Source: Struthio camelus (Eukaryota > Chordata > Aves > Struthioniformes > Struthionidae). Taken from it: a stretch of 64,000 bases of DNA. The position numbers and the translations under genes are program-made. The stretch spans positions 3,286,001 to 3,350,000 of the forward strand of contig NC_090951.1 in the NCBI RefSeq assembly GCF_040807025.1, in the 5' to 3' direction. The notes below the pieces were generated by a model, which was given only the letters and a program-made list of their open reading frames with translations, was not told where the DNA came from and did no database searches. How positions within the stretch are numbered: the stretch's first letter is position 1; every line of letters begins with the position of its first letter. Below are positions 1 to 13,207 of the stretch, one piece after another.

Positions 1-1056
1 TAAGTAATGAATTGACATTATTCATAAGCTTAGGAATTTGCACTATTGTACTTGGGAATTGCATATTGAAGGAACAGCTGAGGTAATTATAAAGGGAATG
101 CTAATTCTGTGTTTTAAAGACCAGAAGGTAAAAATATCTACAGATCTGTTTAAAACCTGAACCTGATAAAAATTTTGGCTGCAGATAAATGAGAAGGCTG
201 GAAGAGGAGGTCTTTTAAAAAGCCAAGATCTAGACTGTAACATTTTTAAAATCAACAGGACACAGCAAAATTTTTGAAATGGCTAAGGTAAAGACTTCAG
301 AACAGGTCATGATTGTTTCAGCTAGAGGAAAAGCTAGCTCCAGGTTGGCAGCGGAAGAGCTTCGGCTGAGGTCTTGCAGTGGGGAATAGATGCTAGGCTG
401 ATGACACTGGTTGCCTGATACAGCATGTTGCTGCGATTTTTCTACTGCAACTGTTTTGTCGTGAAACTCATATTAACAAAAGAGATATATGTGATAAACA
501 TATTTGAGTCTTAAGTGTATAGTCTTGAAAACAGATAGAAATCTTGTAAACTCTGTTTCCTCGGAAACAAAGTACTAGGGCTCTGGATTTTGCTTGTTTG
601 AACTGCTAAGTGAAAGTGTGATATATACAGTGAGCTGTATACACACAATTTTTCATCTGAAAAAAGAGGGATGATATTTGGCTACTTGCTATTGATGTTA
701 TTAAGATAAATCCATACATGTTTGTGTAGCATTCTGTTCCTATACTGATGAGTGCAATGAGAAAGCCATGAGGAAATTAAGAATTTCACATTTAGTGTAT
801 TGGTTAGGTGATCGCTGAAGCTAAGCTAGGGGCACACTTTGGAAAAAAAAAAAAAAAAAAATTGAAAACCTGTTCAGTGCATATCCGCCCTCCTGTCTGC
901 TGAGTGAGGCAAGCGTGAAGTATACAGCTGTAACGCTGCTGTAAGTCAGATACTCGCGAAGCACGCTCTGGCACTTGGCACTACCAAAGAATAATCACCT
1001 TTACGTGCGTTTAAGAATGTTCTTCTCATTCTTCTTATTTCTTTGCTTTCTCATAG
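1..1056 (+). other. ZCCHC14: ZCCHC14 intron (5' part outside window)
   Basis: The exon at 1057 begins in phase 1, so the window opens inside a ZCCHC14 intron. The exons coding the N-terminal part lie upstream of the window. I see only an A18 run near 843-860 and no exon-like segment here. Confidence 0.75.
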
Positions 1057-1130
1057 TAAGTGTTGAAAAAGTGGAACTAAAGGGACTGACACACAAGAAG
1101 AACGAAAGAAATGTTGAATATTCCTTTGAG
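1057..1130 (+). CDS. ZCCHC14: ZCCHC14 coding exon A (first in window)
   Basis: The acceptor follows a pyrimidine tract and TCATAG; the donor is GAG|GTAAGT. Two bases complete a Val codon, then 24 codons read SVEKVELKGL...VEYSFE, the start of the PX-like region. It ends in phase 0. Confidence 0.9.
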
Positions 1131-4100
1131 GTAAGTTTTGGTGATTGGCTTTTTTCCACCCTTAGGGAAGGGAGGATAACACTTAAAAAGGAGTAAAAGA
1201 AACTTCATTGGTAGATCGCAGAACTTGATCTAATGGAGCTCCTCAGGGATAGATGCTAGTCAGTTTTTTTGTGATTTGGAAGTAGTCTTAAAATTGCTAT
1301 TGACTGAAGTTTGCGGATGATGCAGAGATTGTCCGGTAAGCTGGGGACAGACAAAAAAAAATGCACTCTAATACAACCAGTGGTGGCAAAGTATATATTT
1401 AGGAAAGCAAAATAATTCACGCCACACGTACGCAATGGGAATTTGTGTCCTGGAAAGCAGAAACTAAAAAGGATTTAAACCTTATCCTGGACGAACAAGA
1501 GAACTTAAACTCCTAGGAGAGTACTGTAGCAAATGGAAACCCTGTGCCTATGGGAGAAGAGTTAGAATGGTCATTTTGCCTTGTATTTAGCATCGAGGGC
1601 ATTGTGAGAATGTAGCATGGGATTCAGATGTTACTGTTTTAAAAAGGATTTTAAAGAGTTTAGAAAATAGCTATGTAAATTGTTCGAGGCTAGTACTAGG
1701 AAAATGCCATGTCGTGAGAGACTTTACTGGAACACGACTTGTGTATCATATAGAAGTGTTTTCAAAAGAAAAAAAATATTTTACATTAAAGGGGTCACTA
1801 GTGTAACAGAAAAAGGCATAACAGGAACCATTCACTGAAGACTGAAGCCAGACACACTCAAACTGGAAATGAGAACGGTTTCTGGAACGAGAGGTTAGCC
1901 ACGAGCTACTAGGAGAAGTGTCCCCCCCGCCCCACATGCCTTCTGGTGGTTCAGTTTGTAAAACAGTGAAGTAATATGATTGCTCACAATTTCTGTGGAC
2001 TTGGGATCTCATTCTGTGAAAACTTGTATTAATGGTGGAAGACTGGATTCTGGGCTCTGGAGAGAAAGAATGACAAAATGTTTTTCTCCCGTCTGGTTTG
2101 AACGGCGTATTCCAAAATTCAGAATGCAAAGCCCAGAAAATGTCTCTGGTTTACTTAATGAGGCAACAGAGCCAAACAGTGAGAAAAGGAGACTCTGGAA
2201 ATGGACAGGAAGTGGACAGCAGAATTTCAGTTATCTTAACACTTTTTACCAAAACATTTGTTCGTTAAAGGTACTACCTTGGGTAGAGCAGCAGTTTGGC
2301 ATCTGCTTGTGACATTGACAGTGTTAACCTCTGCATGACTTGATTCACTGATAAAGTTCTGAATTTTCTGAATTCTAACTATTCCAAATATCATCAATAT
2401 TGGGAAGCATTTTTGAGGGTTTTTTAAAATCCTTGTCAAGTATGTAGCTGTGTGAACTCCAGTTACGTGTTAGGATCCCATGGAATATCTTTCCCGTTAA
2501 AAATTCTGGTATAAATATCAAAAAATTACTGGTATCGGTAAAGAGCTACAACATTTCATTAGACGGCTTGCAAACGTCTGAAAGCACATTGCATAGTTTA
2601 GCTGAGCTAATAAATCGCTGTTTGCTGGGTTAGAAACCCAACTATTAAATGTTTTGTTTAGTAGCTTGGGAATAGAAAGCCAATAGATAGAGAGCTGTTT
2701 GGTGTTTTCAACGTTACTTGGCATTGCTGTTGTTCCCTGCTTTTACAGTTCACGTTATTGTTTTGCAAGTATTGAAAATTATAACGAGGTATCAAAAGAA
2801 AGAGCTAGAAAGAAAAAGAAATATCTCCTATGTTTTCTGAAACTTTTTTGAATTTTAAAAAACATACTAATTTATCATGAACTTACAAAAGCATACAGGC
2901 TTTGTAAAACCAGAAACTGCTTCGGTTTTCTTTCTTCTTTTCTTTCTTTTCTTTTTTTTTTTTTTCCTTACTTTTTGTGTAACAGCTCTGCAGAGAGGAA
3001 ATTCCTCCATTATGTAATATATTTTGAAATACTCTCCTCTCACCACTCTTTTTGGCAGCATTCTGGTGGCTGGAAAATCTTTGTGTATGTTTTCAGTTGT
3101 CATTGAAACTAGTGTCATGTGAGAGGAAAGCTTCCTGATTCTTAAACACACAAAAACAACTTCTTCCCGTGTGTAACTGGTGAAGATTCATATGCTTTCC
3201 AAATGCTTTGACTAGATAAGTCTGAAGGAACTTACCATTCGCTAGTAACGCTAGCCAGTCTCTTCTGATAGTCTTTAGGCCAAGAAAGCCTGACTTTTGG
3301 CTCAGTTAAACTAACCGTTTACCAACCAATAAGTGCCTCTGTATTTAAGAATGCAATGACTTAATGCAGAAAGCGTATGGGAAGAGATACTGAACTGTTT
3401 CTTTTTTCTAGGGCATAGGCAAGATGGTGTCTAAAGAGCACGGCTAGAACAGTAACTGTAGGTTTCATTTGTAAGGTTTTGCTTTTTTGGCAGTGGGGTG
3501 TTTTGCTGCCATTTTCAACTTTGCATTGCATATGGAGTTGATTAATTATAAATAGGCACTGTTATGCTGCGATGAGTTGTTCATACTGTACATCAGATTC
3601 TGCAAACCAGCTGTTTTCTTTAACGATAGGAAGAAAAAAATGTTCCATTAGTTAGTAGCCTGTTTCTTAATACTGGATGCCTGCAGTGTGCAGTGGCTGT
3701 GTAAACTATGGAGTGCTTTTTTAAGAATTCAGAATAGCTAGTTAAGGGTAATAACAGCTAGCAAGAATCAGGCAGGGAGGAAGGACTGAGTAAAAGTTAC
3801 TTGTGCACAGAAAAGTTTCTCCGTGTTGATGCCACACGTTACACGCTTTCTTTCTCATAGCGGGTGAAATAAACATCTGATACCGATTTTTGAGCTTGAG
3901 CTGTTAAAACCAACCTTAAATCCCTGACTACTGTTTACTAAACTGAATGCGTTTCACTTCTTAAGGTCCTGTGGTCTGATTCTTCAGTGACGTTGGTAAC
4001 CAAATCTTCCATTGAAGTGACTGAATTTATTTCAAAGGTAAAGGAGATATGAAGAGTACTTTGAAAATGCAGGAGTGTTTTGTACCAATATGTAATTTTT

Positions 4101-7100
4101 TTCCATGGCATTTTTCTAAATGTACTGACATAATGCAAATAGATTGAATTTCATAAAATATTTGACTTGTAAATTGCTGGTCCCTGAGTCTCATATAGCC
4201 AGTAACACGTCATCTTTTCACTTATTTTTCCATTTGTAATATCCTCCACCTTTAGCTGTCTCAGCTGTATCCAGAGGAAAACTTGGAGAAATTCATTCCT
4301 TGCCTAGCTGGTCCAGATTCATTTTACCTAGAACGGAACCACATAGACCTGGAATCAGACCTTAGGTATGCTCTTTTGTTGTTTGCTTGTTTTTTAACTT
4401 GCCATTTGGCTTTTCTCACAAAGTGGAAGAAAGAAACAGGAAATGGAAATGTTATGGCTGTATTCTAAGTTACTTTCAAGAGTTTAGAGCCTGATTCTGC
4501 AGACCTTATTCCTTGATGTCCTCCTAATTGTACTACATAAGAATTTTTGCAGAGATTCTTTATTCAGAAATAAATATGGTCAGAATATATTTTATTAAAC
4601 TTTCTGGAGGATTAACTTTTCTTCAGCGCTTTATTAGAAATAAATAGGGGAGCAGTGGCTTTGCAGAATTTCTGGCAGGCTCCAGAAATAACCAACACTG
4701 CTTTTAAAAAAAAAAAAAAAAAAAAAAACCTCAAAGGAAAAACAGTTTCTTGAATAGTCTTCCTGCTGTATTGAGGGATGGGTTGTGGAGATCTTTTATT
4801 TTTTTTGTTATGCCTTCAGACAGTTTTATATTATTTTGTCCCAGTTTTTTTCAGGTGGTCATGGTGTTTATTTTACTTTAACTTTTAAAAGGTTGGTATG
4901 CTGCTTTAAAATGTTTTATGTATATCTTTGTAGCCATTAAACCGTTGGGAGCCCTTAACGGTTCAGAAATTTCTGGAGCCTTTGATGGTATCTGCTCACA
5001 TTATCACAAATTACCTGGCCGTTATCTAAACTAAACCACCATTTTGAAAATCATCAGCCGTGGAAGGTCACATCATCTCTTTCATTTTAAATACTGAAAT
5101 AATTTTGCTAGGATAATTTGAGGATCAGAAGATATTTTCCGCTATTACTGCCTTTATCAATGCTAAGTATGAAATAGCATTTAAAATGTTAAATAACATT
5201 TTTTCAAACTTTTCCTAAACACCTAGTTTCCCTAAGCAAGACAAACTTAGGTCTCCCATTGGCAGAGCCGTAGTGGGTATCGTTTTTCCATAGTCAGAGC
5301 CAGCAGGTGCATGCCTCGATTATTTTTAATGGCAAGCAGCGTTAACATTTCAAACAGTCCCTTCTGTGCTTTGAAGATCACAGTCTATTGGGGAGATTAG
5401 GTAGGGTAAGAGAGAATGCGTGTCGCTTGCTGCTACTGCTGTTTAGCTAGCAACCGTCTCTACAAATCTAGGTTAATAGAGCAGCAATCTGCGTTTACAC
5501 AGCAACGGTTGTATCTTAGGAACAGAGACAGATAGAAGCTGTTTTGTTGAGTGCTACATATTTGAAAAATTCAGAAATGAACTGTGAATTTTCAAGGTGG
5601 AAAGCAAGTTTGTGTGTGTGTGTGTGTGTGTGTAGATTAATTTTTTTACCCAAAGGTTTTTTAAAAACTACAAATATAAAGATATGGTCAAAATGCTCTT
5701 CTTTTTAACACCTTCTTATACGTTTTCAAATCTATAGGTCTGGCAAAGAGAGAATCAAGTTTGCATAACAACAAGATGTCTTATAATGTCGATAGAACGT
5801 GCTTTATACATTATAAAGCTTTAGAAGATTACCATTTTTATTTCCCTCAAAGAGGCACAGCAATCCCAGGGAAAATGTGACATAAGTTTTACAGCCATTT
5901 CCCCTACGTTGCCAGACTCTACATCTGCTGTTTATCTCAAAGAGGAGGAAATTAAACAACAGTAGATACATTTATATTTTATGGTCTTTGGTTTCACAAT
6001 TTGAGAGGAAATTTTCAAGTTTATACTTGCACACTTTCTCCTTACGAGCGCTCACTCGTCCAGCCGCACGTGCGCTTAAATTTAGCAGCTTTGACTAAAA
6101 CTTTAAACAGAATGAAGGCAGTAACATGAGTTTAAGTGGCATTAAGGATGCTATGTGCAATTTAAGCCTAGTTTGATTCGGAAATTCATGGTGTTCTTAA
6201 CATGAAAGGTCCTCAGTACCAATTTCAAAATGTCACTTATAGTCTACAGTCGTGATTGCGTAAGCAGCTGCAAATCAAATATAACACAATGCGGGGACTT
6301 GTTTGCTTTATATGAACATGCAGGTATTTGGCACCATTACCTTCCCACGTGGTGAAAAATGACCATGTCAGAAAGTTCTTCAGCACTTCCTCACCTTCAC
6401 AGCAACTTCAGAGTCCAAGTAAGTTTAAATAAAGTCTAAAGTTATTTTTTTCTAACTGAGTTACCTTTAATAAATCGATACTATTTTTAACTTCTGTTCT
6501 CTCTTTTTTAGATCCTGGCAACCCCTCCCTTTATAAAGTAGGAACTACGCTGGGAACATCTGGAAGGTAAGATAATTTGGTTTATATTTGTTTTGGTTAG
6601 TTGTAAGATCCCTTTACATAGGTAATTAATTATCTCTCCTTGAATACTTTCATGTGCTTTCATGTTCATCTGTAGAGTTCTTAGCATGTCGAAGATTCTA
6701 AGAAAGTCTAGCTTCGGCATGTGATCTTCTCAGTAACAAGTAGGTGGTGGGGGAATATGGGTGTAAAAGGCACTAGCGTTTTTAGTGTTGTCATTTGTTC
6801 TTTCTTTAAATGTCTCAAAAAACATGCTATATAATGCAGTAGCTCAGTCTGGTTGATTGGTTGAAGAGAAGGTTTGGAGTGAGTTGATCACAAAGGCAAC
6901 AAAACTTACGTAACAGACAGTTGAGTTTTGCAAATCAAAATGTAACATGATCTAATTACTGGAAATGCAAGATCGAATTCAACTTCAGCTTCAAAAATAA
7001 AGCATATGAAATATAATTACCATAGGGCCAAGCTTTCTAGGGTTGTGATGGATTCTGTTGCCATTGACAGTTATGAAATCAGCTGTGGATGTCTTGTCTT

Positions 7101-10100
7101 GAGAAACACGTATGTTCAAAGAAGCGTTTAGGGAAGCCTTTTGACCAGTGTTACACAGGAGATAAGATCAGACGATTGCCATGTTCCTGTTGGCAATTTG
7201 TTCTATGAAAACCTTCTCTAAGCAGCGTTTCTCAGAAAGTTTAAAATTTTGACTACTAATTGGCAGGAAAATCTTCACTGTTGAGCTGCAGTGATGGATG
7301 ATTTCTTTGTGATCCACTGCTTACTACGTAAGTCATCATGGTCTCAGTCTCTGTGACTTCCACCAGCTGTGTTCTATATTCACTCTTGTTCACATGCTAA
7401 ACACTCCTGAACAGCAAGCGTCGTTTCTTTATATAGCTGCATGGAACCTAGTACAGTGGGTCCTAGAATGGGATATACTGGATAGAATACATAAAGTGAA
7501 TAATGATCATCCTAATCGTAAGCACAGATGCGATCATCCCTAACCTAAGTCTCTGAGGGCTAGGAAAGACTAGAGGGTCTCTACTAGGGTTTTTTGTCTC
7601 TTCAGCACGTTTGAATGTTTCCCTGTGCAGCAGTGGAAGGCAGGAAAGTGAGCAAGGGAGATGCCCTTACCTTTTGTAAGGTTTCAGCAAATCCAGAACC
7701 CTAATCATTCTTAAGAGGAGATTTTCATTTTCTCCAACAAAAACCAGAACCCTCCAAGGAGCTAATGTTATTTTGCCACTTCCACATATAAAATACCTAT
7801 TCCGCAGATTATATTTGGGCTTCTTTTTATTGTGCGAAGTTCAACCATGGCCATTATCTGTACATCTTGGGTTTTTTAATTGCAGAGAGAGAGTAGAACA
7901 TATGTTATCTGTGACTGCAGAAGGAAAACTGGGCTTGATTGGAAAATATGATTTGCTATTTGCCATAAACTGTGCTGCTTTTGTTATGCTCTTGAACAGC
8001 ACAGAACTCCAGAGGTACAAACCTGTAACTTGGATTAGGCAGTGCAGATTTTTCTAGAAATCCTGTTAAGTGGCAGATTTGTACAAGTATGGCCGTACTA
8101 GCTGAACTGTGTGACCCAGATTCAATGTGCTAACTCAAATTATGTTACTATTTTGCAGACCTATATGTGGAGTGGCCGGCATTCAGTCTTCTCAGAATCA
8201 TGTTCAGCACCCAGCTGCCGCTCCCGTTGCACTACCCCACTGCTCCCATTCAGGAGGTACTGGCTCATCGCTGGCCTATCGCGCCCAGATGGACGCCTCT
8301 TCACCCATGTTAATGTCTTCCAGTCCACAGACCCCCCAGACACAGGAGCAAAATGGGATCTTAGACTGGCTCAGGAAACTGCGGTTGCACAAATACTATC
8401 CTGTCTTCAAACAGCTCACCATGGAGAAGGTAGGGTAGAAGAAGATTGAGTAAGAAAAGGAAGCTGGCTTTTAAATCATCCGTATGTTTGTACTATGTGG
8501 AGAGGCTGCAAACATCCGTGTTTAGAATTGCAGAAGTTGCTGGCAGATACTGTAAAGGTTTGCACTCTCTTGGAGCAATAATATTTTGATGAGAACTTGC
8601 TTCCTATATTTGATCTGTGTTCTGTCCAGGGCCTGGGCTGGTAGTTGCTGCTTGTGTCAGGGTTCTTGAGTGCTTGAACATCCAACTTGAACACTGATTT
8701 ACGAGCTCTGCTTTGGCTCCCTATTCATACGTTTGATGTGCAGTAGATAACTAAATTTTTTTGCTTTTTTATTGCTGCTTCTTGATTGATTTTTCTGCCT
8801 AAAATATTTAGTTTTCCTAATAGTTTTTAAAAACGATCACAAAGACTTCTGTCGTGAGCATTAGTGTGTGCATGTACGTGCGAGTGAACGTGGGATTTTT
8901 GTTCTCTACAAAAATTCATGTGCGAAAATGGTCGTTTATGTATTTGCATGGCCAGTCATGAATGTTACTGATGTGTGCTGGATTTTAACTAAATAAATGG
9001 AAATACTTTGTACGGTATTTATCCAACTCCATCTGTAGCATCTGGGAAGTAAAAGTCATGTCGTCTAGTTGCAGTATTTTTAGTCTTGAACGCCCTCCTG
9101 TGGACAAAGTGCTTAGGTTACGTCAACAATAAATCGGGATAGCTTTGTGGTGATTATAGTACATTCTGTGCATTCAAGTACAATGTGTTACCAGAGCCTT
9201 CTAATTTGATTTTTCCTCATTCAGTGAGGGCAGACAGAGAGAGTTTTTTTTCTTTAATGAGCTAGCAAAATTGTGCATATTTTAGTATGCTGGCATTTTT
9301 CCACCAACAAACAAAAAAACCTATGCATATATCAGTACACATATTTTGCTGAATTGTATATTATAAATTGATATATTTTGTTATCATATCACTGTAGTAT
9401 ATATTTTATTGTAAAATTTAATTTCATGTAATTTAATTTCAAAAAAAACTGAGGGCATTGATTTCTGTGTTAAATGGCATAACTGGGAAAACTGCAAGTT
9501 TTTTTCCTTGGGAGAACCAGATTCTTAAACTCATTTACAGTGCGAAGTTATATTTTAATATATGCATTGATTACTTTGTAATCAACACTTTGTGTTTATT
9601 GCAGATGGTTAATATAGGCAAATACCTAACTAAATTTAATCTACGGGTGTTTTTTCTTTCATCCAAGTCCCCTACTTTTTTATTCTACCCTGAGCCTATA
9701 ACTTAAAATTGGAGTAGAATTTCTTTGAATGAACATATGTTGAAAAATGGCTTTAACTATGTCTTTCTGAATAGATCTTGACTGAAAATGTAAATAAGAC
9801 TATTTCATGCTGTAAAACTAAATACATGCTTTTTTTGTTAAAAGTTTCTGAGTCTTACTGAGGAAGATCTGAATAAGTTTGAATCCCTCACCATGGGAGC
9901 AAAGAAGAAACTCAAGACCCAGCTAGAGTTGGAGAAGTAAGTGGGGAAAAAACCTTGTTTGCTTTGAGTTCATAAGATATGATTTCTCATCTAGGTTTTA
10001 CAATGGTCTTTGCTTTTCACGCAGTAAACCTACCAGGATTCCCACCTGTAAATCTGGATACTTATCTTCCTTACTGTGCTGTTGGGTTGGTTGCTTCGAA

Positions 10101-13100
10101 AAGCTCTTGAAACAGTCTCTTACCAGATAATATTTATCACTTATTGTTTTATTGTTGGCTGTTCAAAGCTTTGATAAGATAAATAAGTGTAAAGAATTTG
10201 TGAACTCAGTTTTAAAAGGACATGAATAACTCAATCGTAACATAATACCTGTCTTTTTGTCGTGTTGACAACTCTTCTAACGAGGAGGACGTTTCTGAAA
10301 TAATTTACAAAAGATATGCACAGTAACAGTACTGCAGCCGTGATGGTATATGCAAAGCCATGTTTGTGGGAAGGAGGCACGGTATCTTTTTATGGGGCAG
10401 CTAATAGTACTGAAAAAAAACAGACAAGCTTCCTGGGGTTCCTAAACCCATCTTCAGAACTTCTGGGTTTTGTGTACTTAATAAATAGTTACTGACGTAA
10501 TAATGTGTCCCTATTTAGATTTTGGACTTACCACCTACCCGAGATTCATGGGGTGGGAGGGAATCGGAAAGGTGAGTCAGAGTTGCTAGATGACATGTAC
10601 AGAAGAAAACAGGATGCCCAGCAGGACATTTTCTTCGTAAGACCTGACAAATGTTCTGGCTCCTAGGCAGAGTGGATGGAGCGCAGCTACTTTCAGAGCT
10701 TTCTGGTGCCCTGTGGTGGCCCACACCAGCTGTGGCAGCTGCAGCCACTTGGCCTCTGATGACTGCAAGGGCTGGGGCAAGAACTGCCAGATGACGTGCC
10801 TCCAGAATCTGAACTTTTAACATTTTGTTGGGACAAATCACTGAAAATCAGGACTGGTACATTTTTATTTGGACAGCAGGTAACCCTAGCTTCAGGAAGA
10901 CCACCGTTTTTTAGGGTGAAGACGACATAAAGAGATCCAGTGCTCTATGCAATGCTCATAGCCATTTGGGGCAACTGATGCAACGGATTGTCCATATATA
11001 TCTCTGCGTAGAGGGAAATGTTTATTCTGAAACTGTTGCAGTTACTTAAAAAGCAGTTTAAAAACCACGCCCGATTATCAAAACTCCTTGATAGCGTTTT
11101 TTGTCAATCGTAGGTTTTCCAAACCATGTTTGCTAAAATAGAAATGTTCAATTGCATTTGGCTTCTCTGTTTTTGGTATGGACGGCTAGGTTTTGAGACA
11201 TACTTGCATAGTATGTGATACAATTTAGTCATCTTTTTCTGATGTTCTGTCTTGTACAAACAAGAGATGACAATAATGAGGTGACAAAAGACCAGTGAAA
11301 CTGCTAGCAAGAAGCTATGGTCAAGATTAATATAATTTCCCAATGTTTCCATTTGAAATTAGCACAAATTTTAATGACCTGTTCAGTAGACTTAGTCTGC
11401 TTCAGTTTCATTCAGAAACGGATTTATCTGTTGATGTGCTTTAGCCAGTTTTTGTTTCTTCACAATGTTTCTCCACCACTCTCTAGAGAAAAATCGGAGA
11501 AACGGTGCCTAAACCCCACAACACCTTCTTCAGTTACCAGCAGCGGTGTGGCAAGGGTTCCTCCAACTACGCATGTAGGGCCTATCCAAAGTATTCGTGG
11601 CAACCATGCTGCAGGTAAGAAAGAGGAGCGGAGGATAGTGCTGGGCTCTCAGGGATGAACACGTCCTTGTACAAGAGCAAGCTCATTGCTCTACTGCTTT
11701 TCCGCCAACCCGTTGTAAGCTTTATTTTCCAAAATGCCATTGGCTGTATGGGGAGCAGTGAAAGTCTTATTCCTGTTTATACTGAGTGCAGTAAAAAGCA
11801 GTTGTCTTTTCATGGCTTCCGTGCGACTGGCTAGCTGCACTAGTAAGCCACTGTTACCCCTCCAGGCTCCCGCTCCTTAGCTAATGCGAACCTCTCTAAA
11901 TCTTGAGCTTCACTGGGTGTTAGCTGGTGTTGTGAGACAGACTTGGCAGTTGTAACTATGTTCCGTCGGTTAGGTGTTGCCGCTCTTGTTTGCATTTCCT
12001 AATTTCTTGCACGCACTTTCTCTGCAGAGCTGCGGGTGGATGTGGATCAGCCAGCCCACCCATTGCCCCGGGAAGGCAGTTCTTCCGAGTACTCTAGCTC
12101 TTCTTCCAGCCCCATGGGGATCCAGACAAGGGAAGAGAGCTCAGACAGCGCTGAGGAGAACGAGAGACGTAAGCAGAAACAACCCAAGACAGTGCTTGTG
12201 CTGCTCTGCTTTGTCTGGTGAAGCAGTTGTATTTATAGATGTTTCTGTCCCTAGGTTTAGAGATTCACTTAGAGGGTTCAGAAAAGGAGAAGCCAGTGAT
12301 GTTACTGAATCATTTCACTTCGAGCTCTGCCAGACCCACAGCTCAGGTCCTGCCAGTGCAAAATGATGCAGGCTCCAATCCGTCCGGTCACCATGCTTTG
12401 CCAATGCAAATGATGTCAGCGGCCTCTACTCATATCACCCCCATTCGAATGCTAAATTCAGTGCATAAATCAGAACGTGGCAATGCAGACATGAAGCTAC
12501 TTTCATCATCTATGCATTCACTGCTGTCTTTAGAAGAAAGAAATAAAGTTTCTCCTGGGCCCAGAGGCAGCATAAAAATGGAAAAGAGCTTTGGAAATAC
12601 AGTGGTGGATGTAATGTCTGCATCTTCTCCCCATCAGCCCTTGCAAGTGCTTTCAGGGGCTGCTGAGAACGGTTCACCTACATCTACGATTAACTTTGGT
12701 CCTCGAACCAAAGTCGTACATGCTTCAACTCTGGACAGAGTGATAAAAACAGCTCAGCAGCCAGGATTAATAGTAGAAACAAGTACTGCTGCCACTGTAA
12801 CGTCCAGCACAGTCTTCCATGTGGCTCGCCCACCCATCAAACTCCTGGTGTCGTCTTCTGTTCCTACTGATTCTGCCATTGCCGGACAGACTTCCTGCTC
12901 CAGTAATATGCAAATAACGGTGTCCCCTGCAATAATAAATCCCCGGACTGCTCTCTATACAGCCAACACCAAAGTTGCCTTTTCCGCAATGAGCAGCGTG
13001 CCAGTGGCGCCAATGCAAGGCAGCTTCTGTGCAAACAGTAACGCAGTCTCCTCCAGCAGCCACCCGTCCACATCATTTGCAACCATGGCAAATTTGCCCA

Positions 13101-13162
13101 GCTGCCCTGCACCCAGTTCCAGCCCCACACTTTCCTCTGTTGCTGAGAATAATTTCTACAGC

Positions 13163-13207
<45 letters not shown>

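Noticed and set aside
1980-2312. 110-codon open frame on + in a ZCCHC14 intron
   Set aside because: No similarity to a known family and no exon signals. An overlapping frame is open on the opposite strand as well, as expected by chance.
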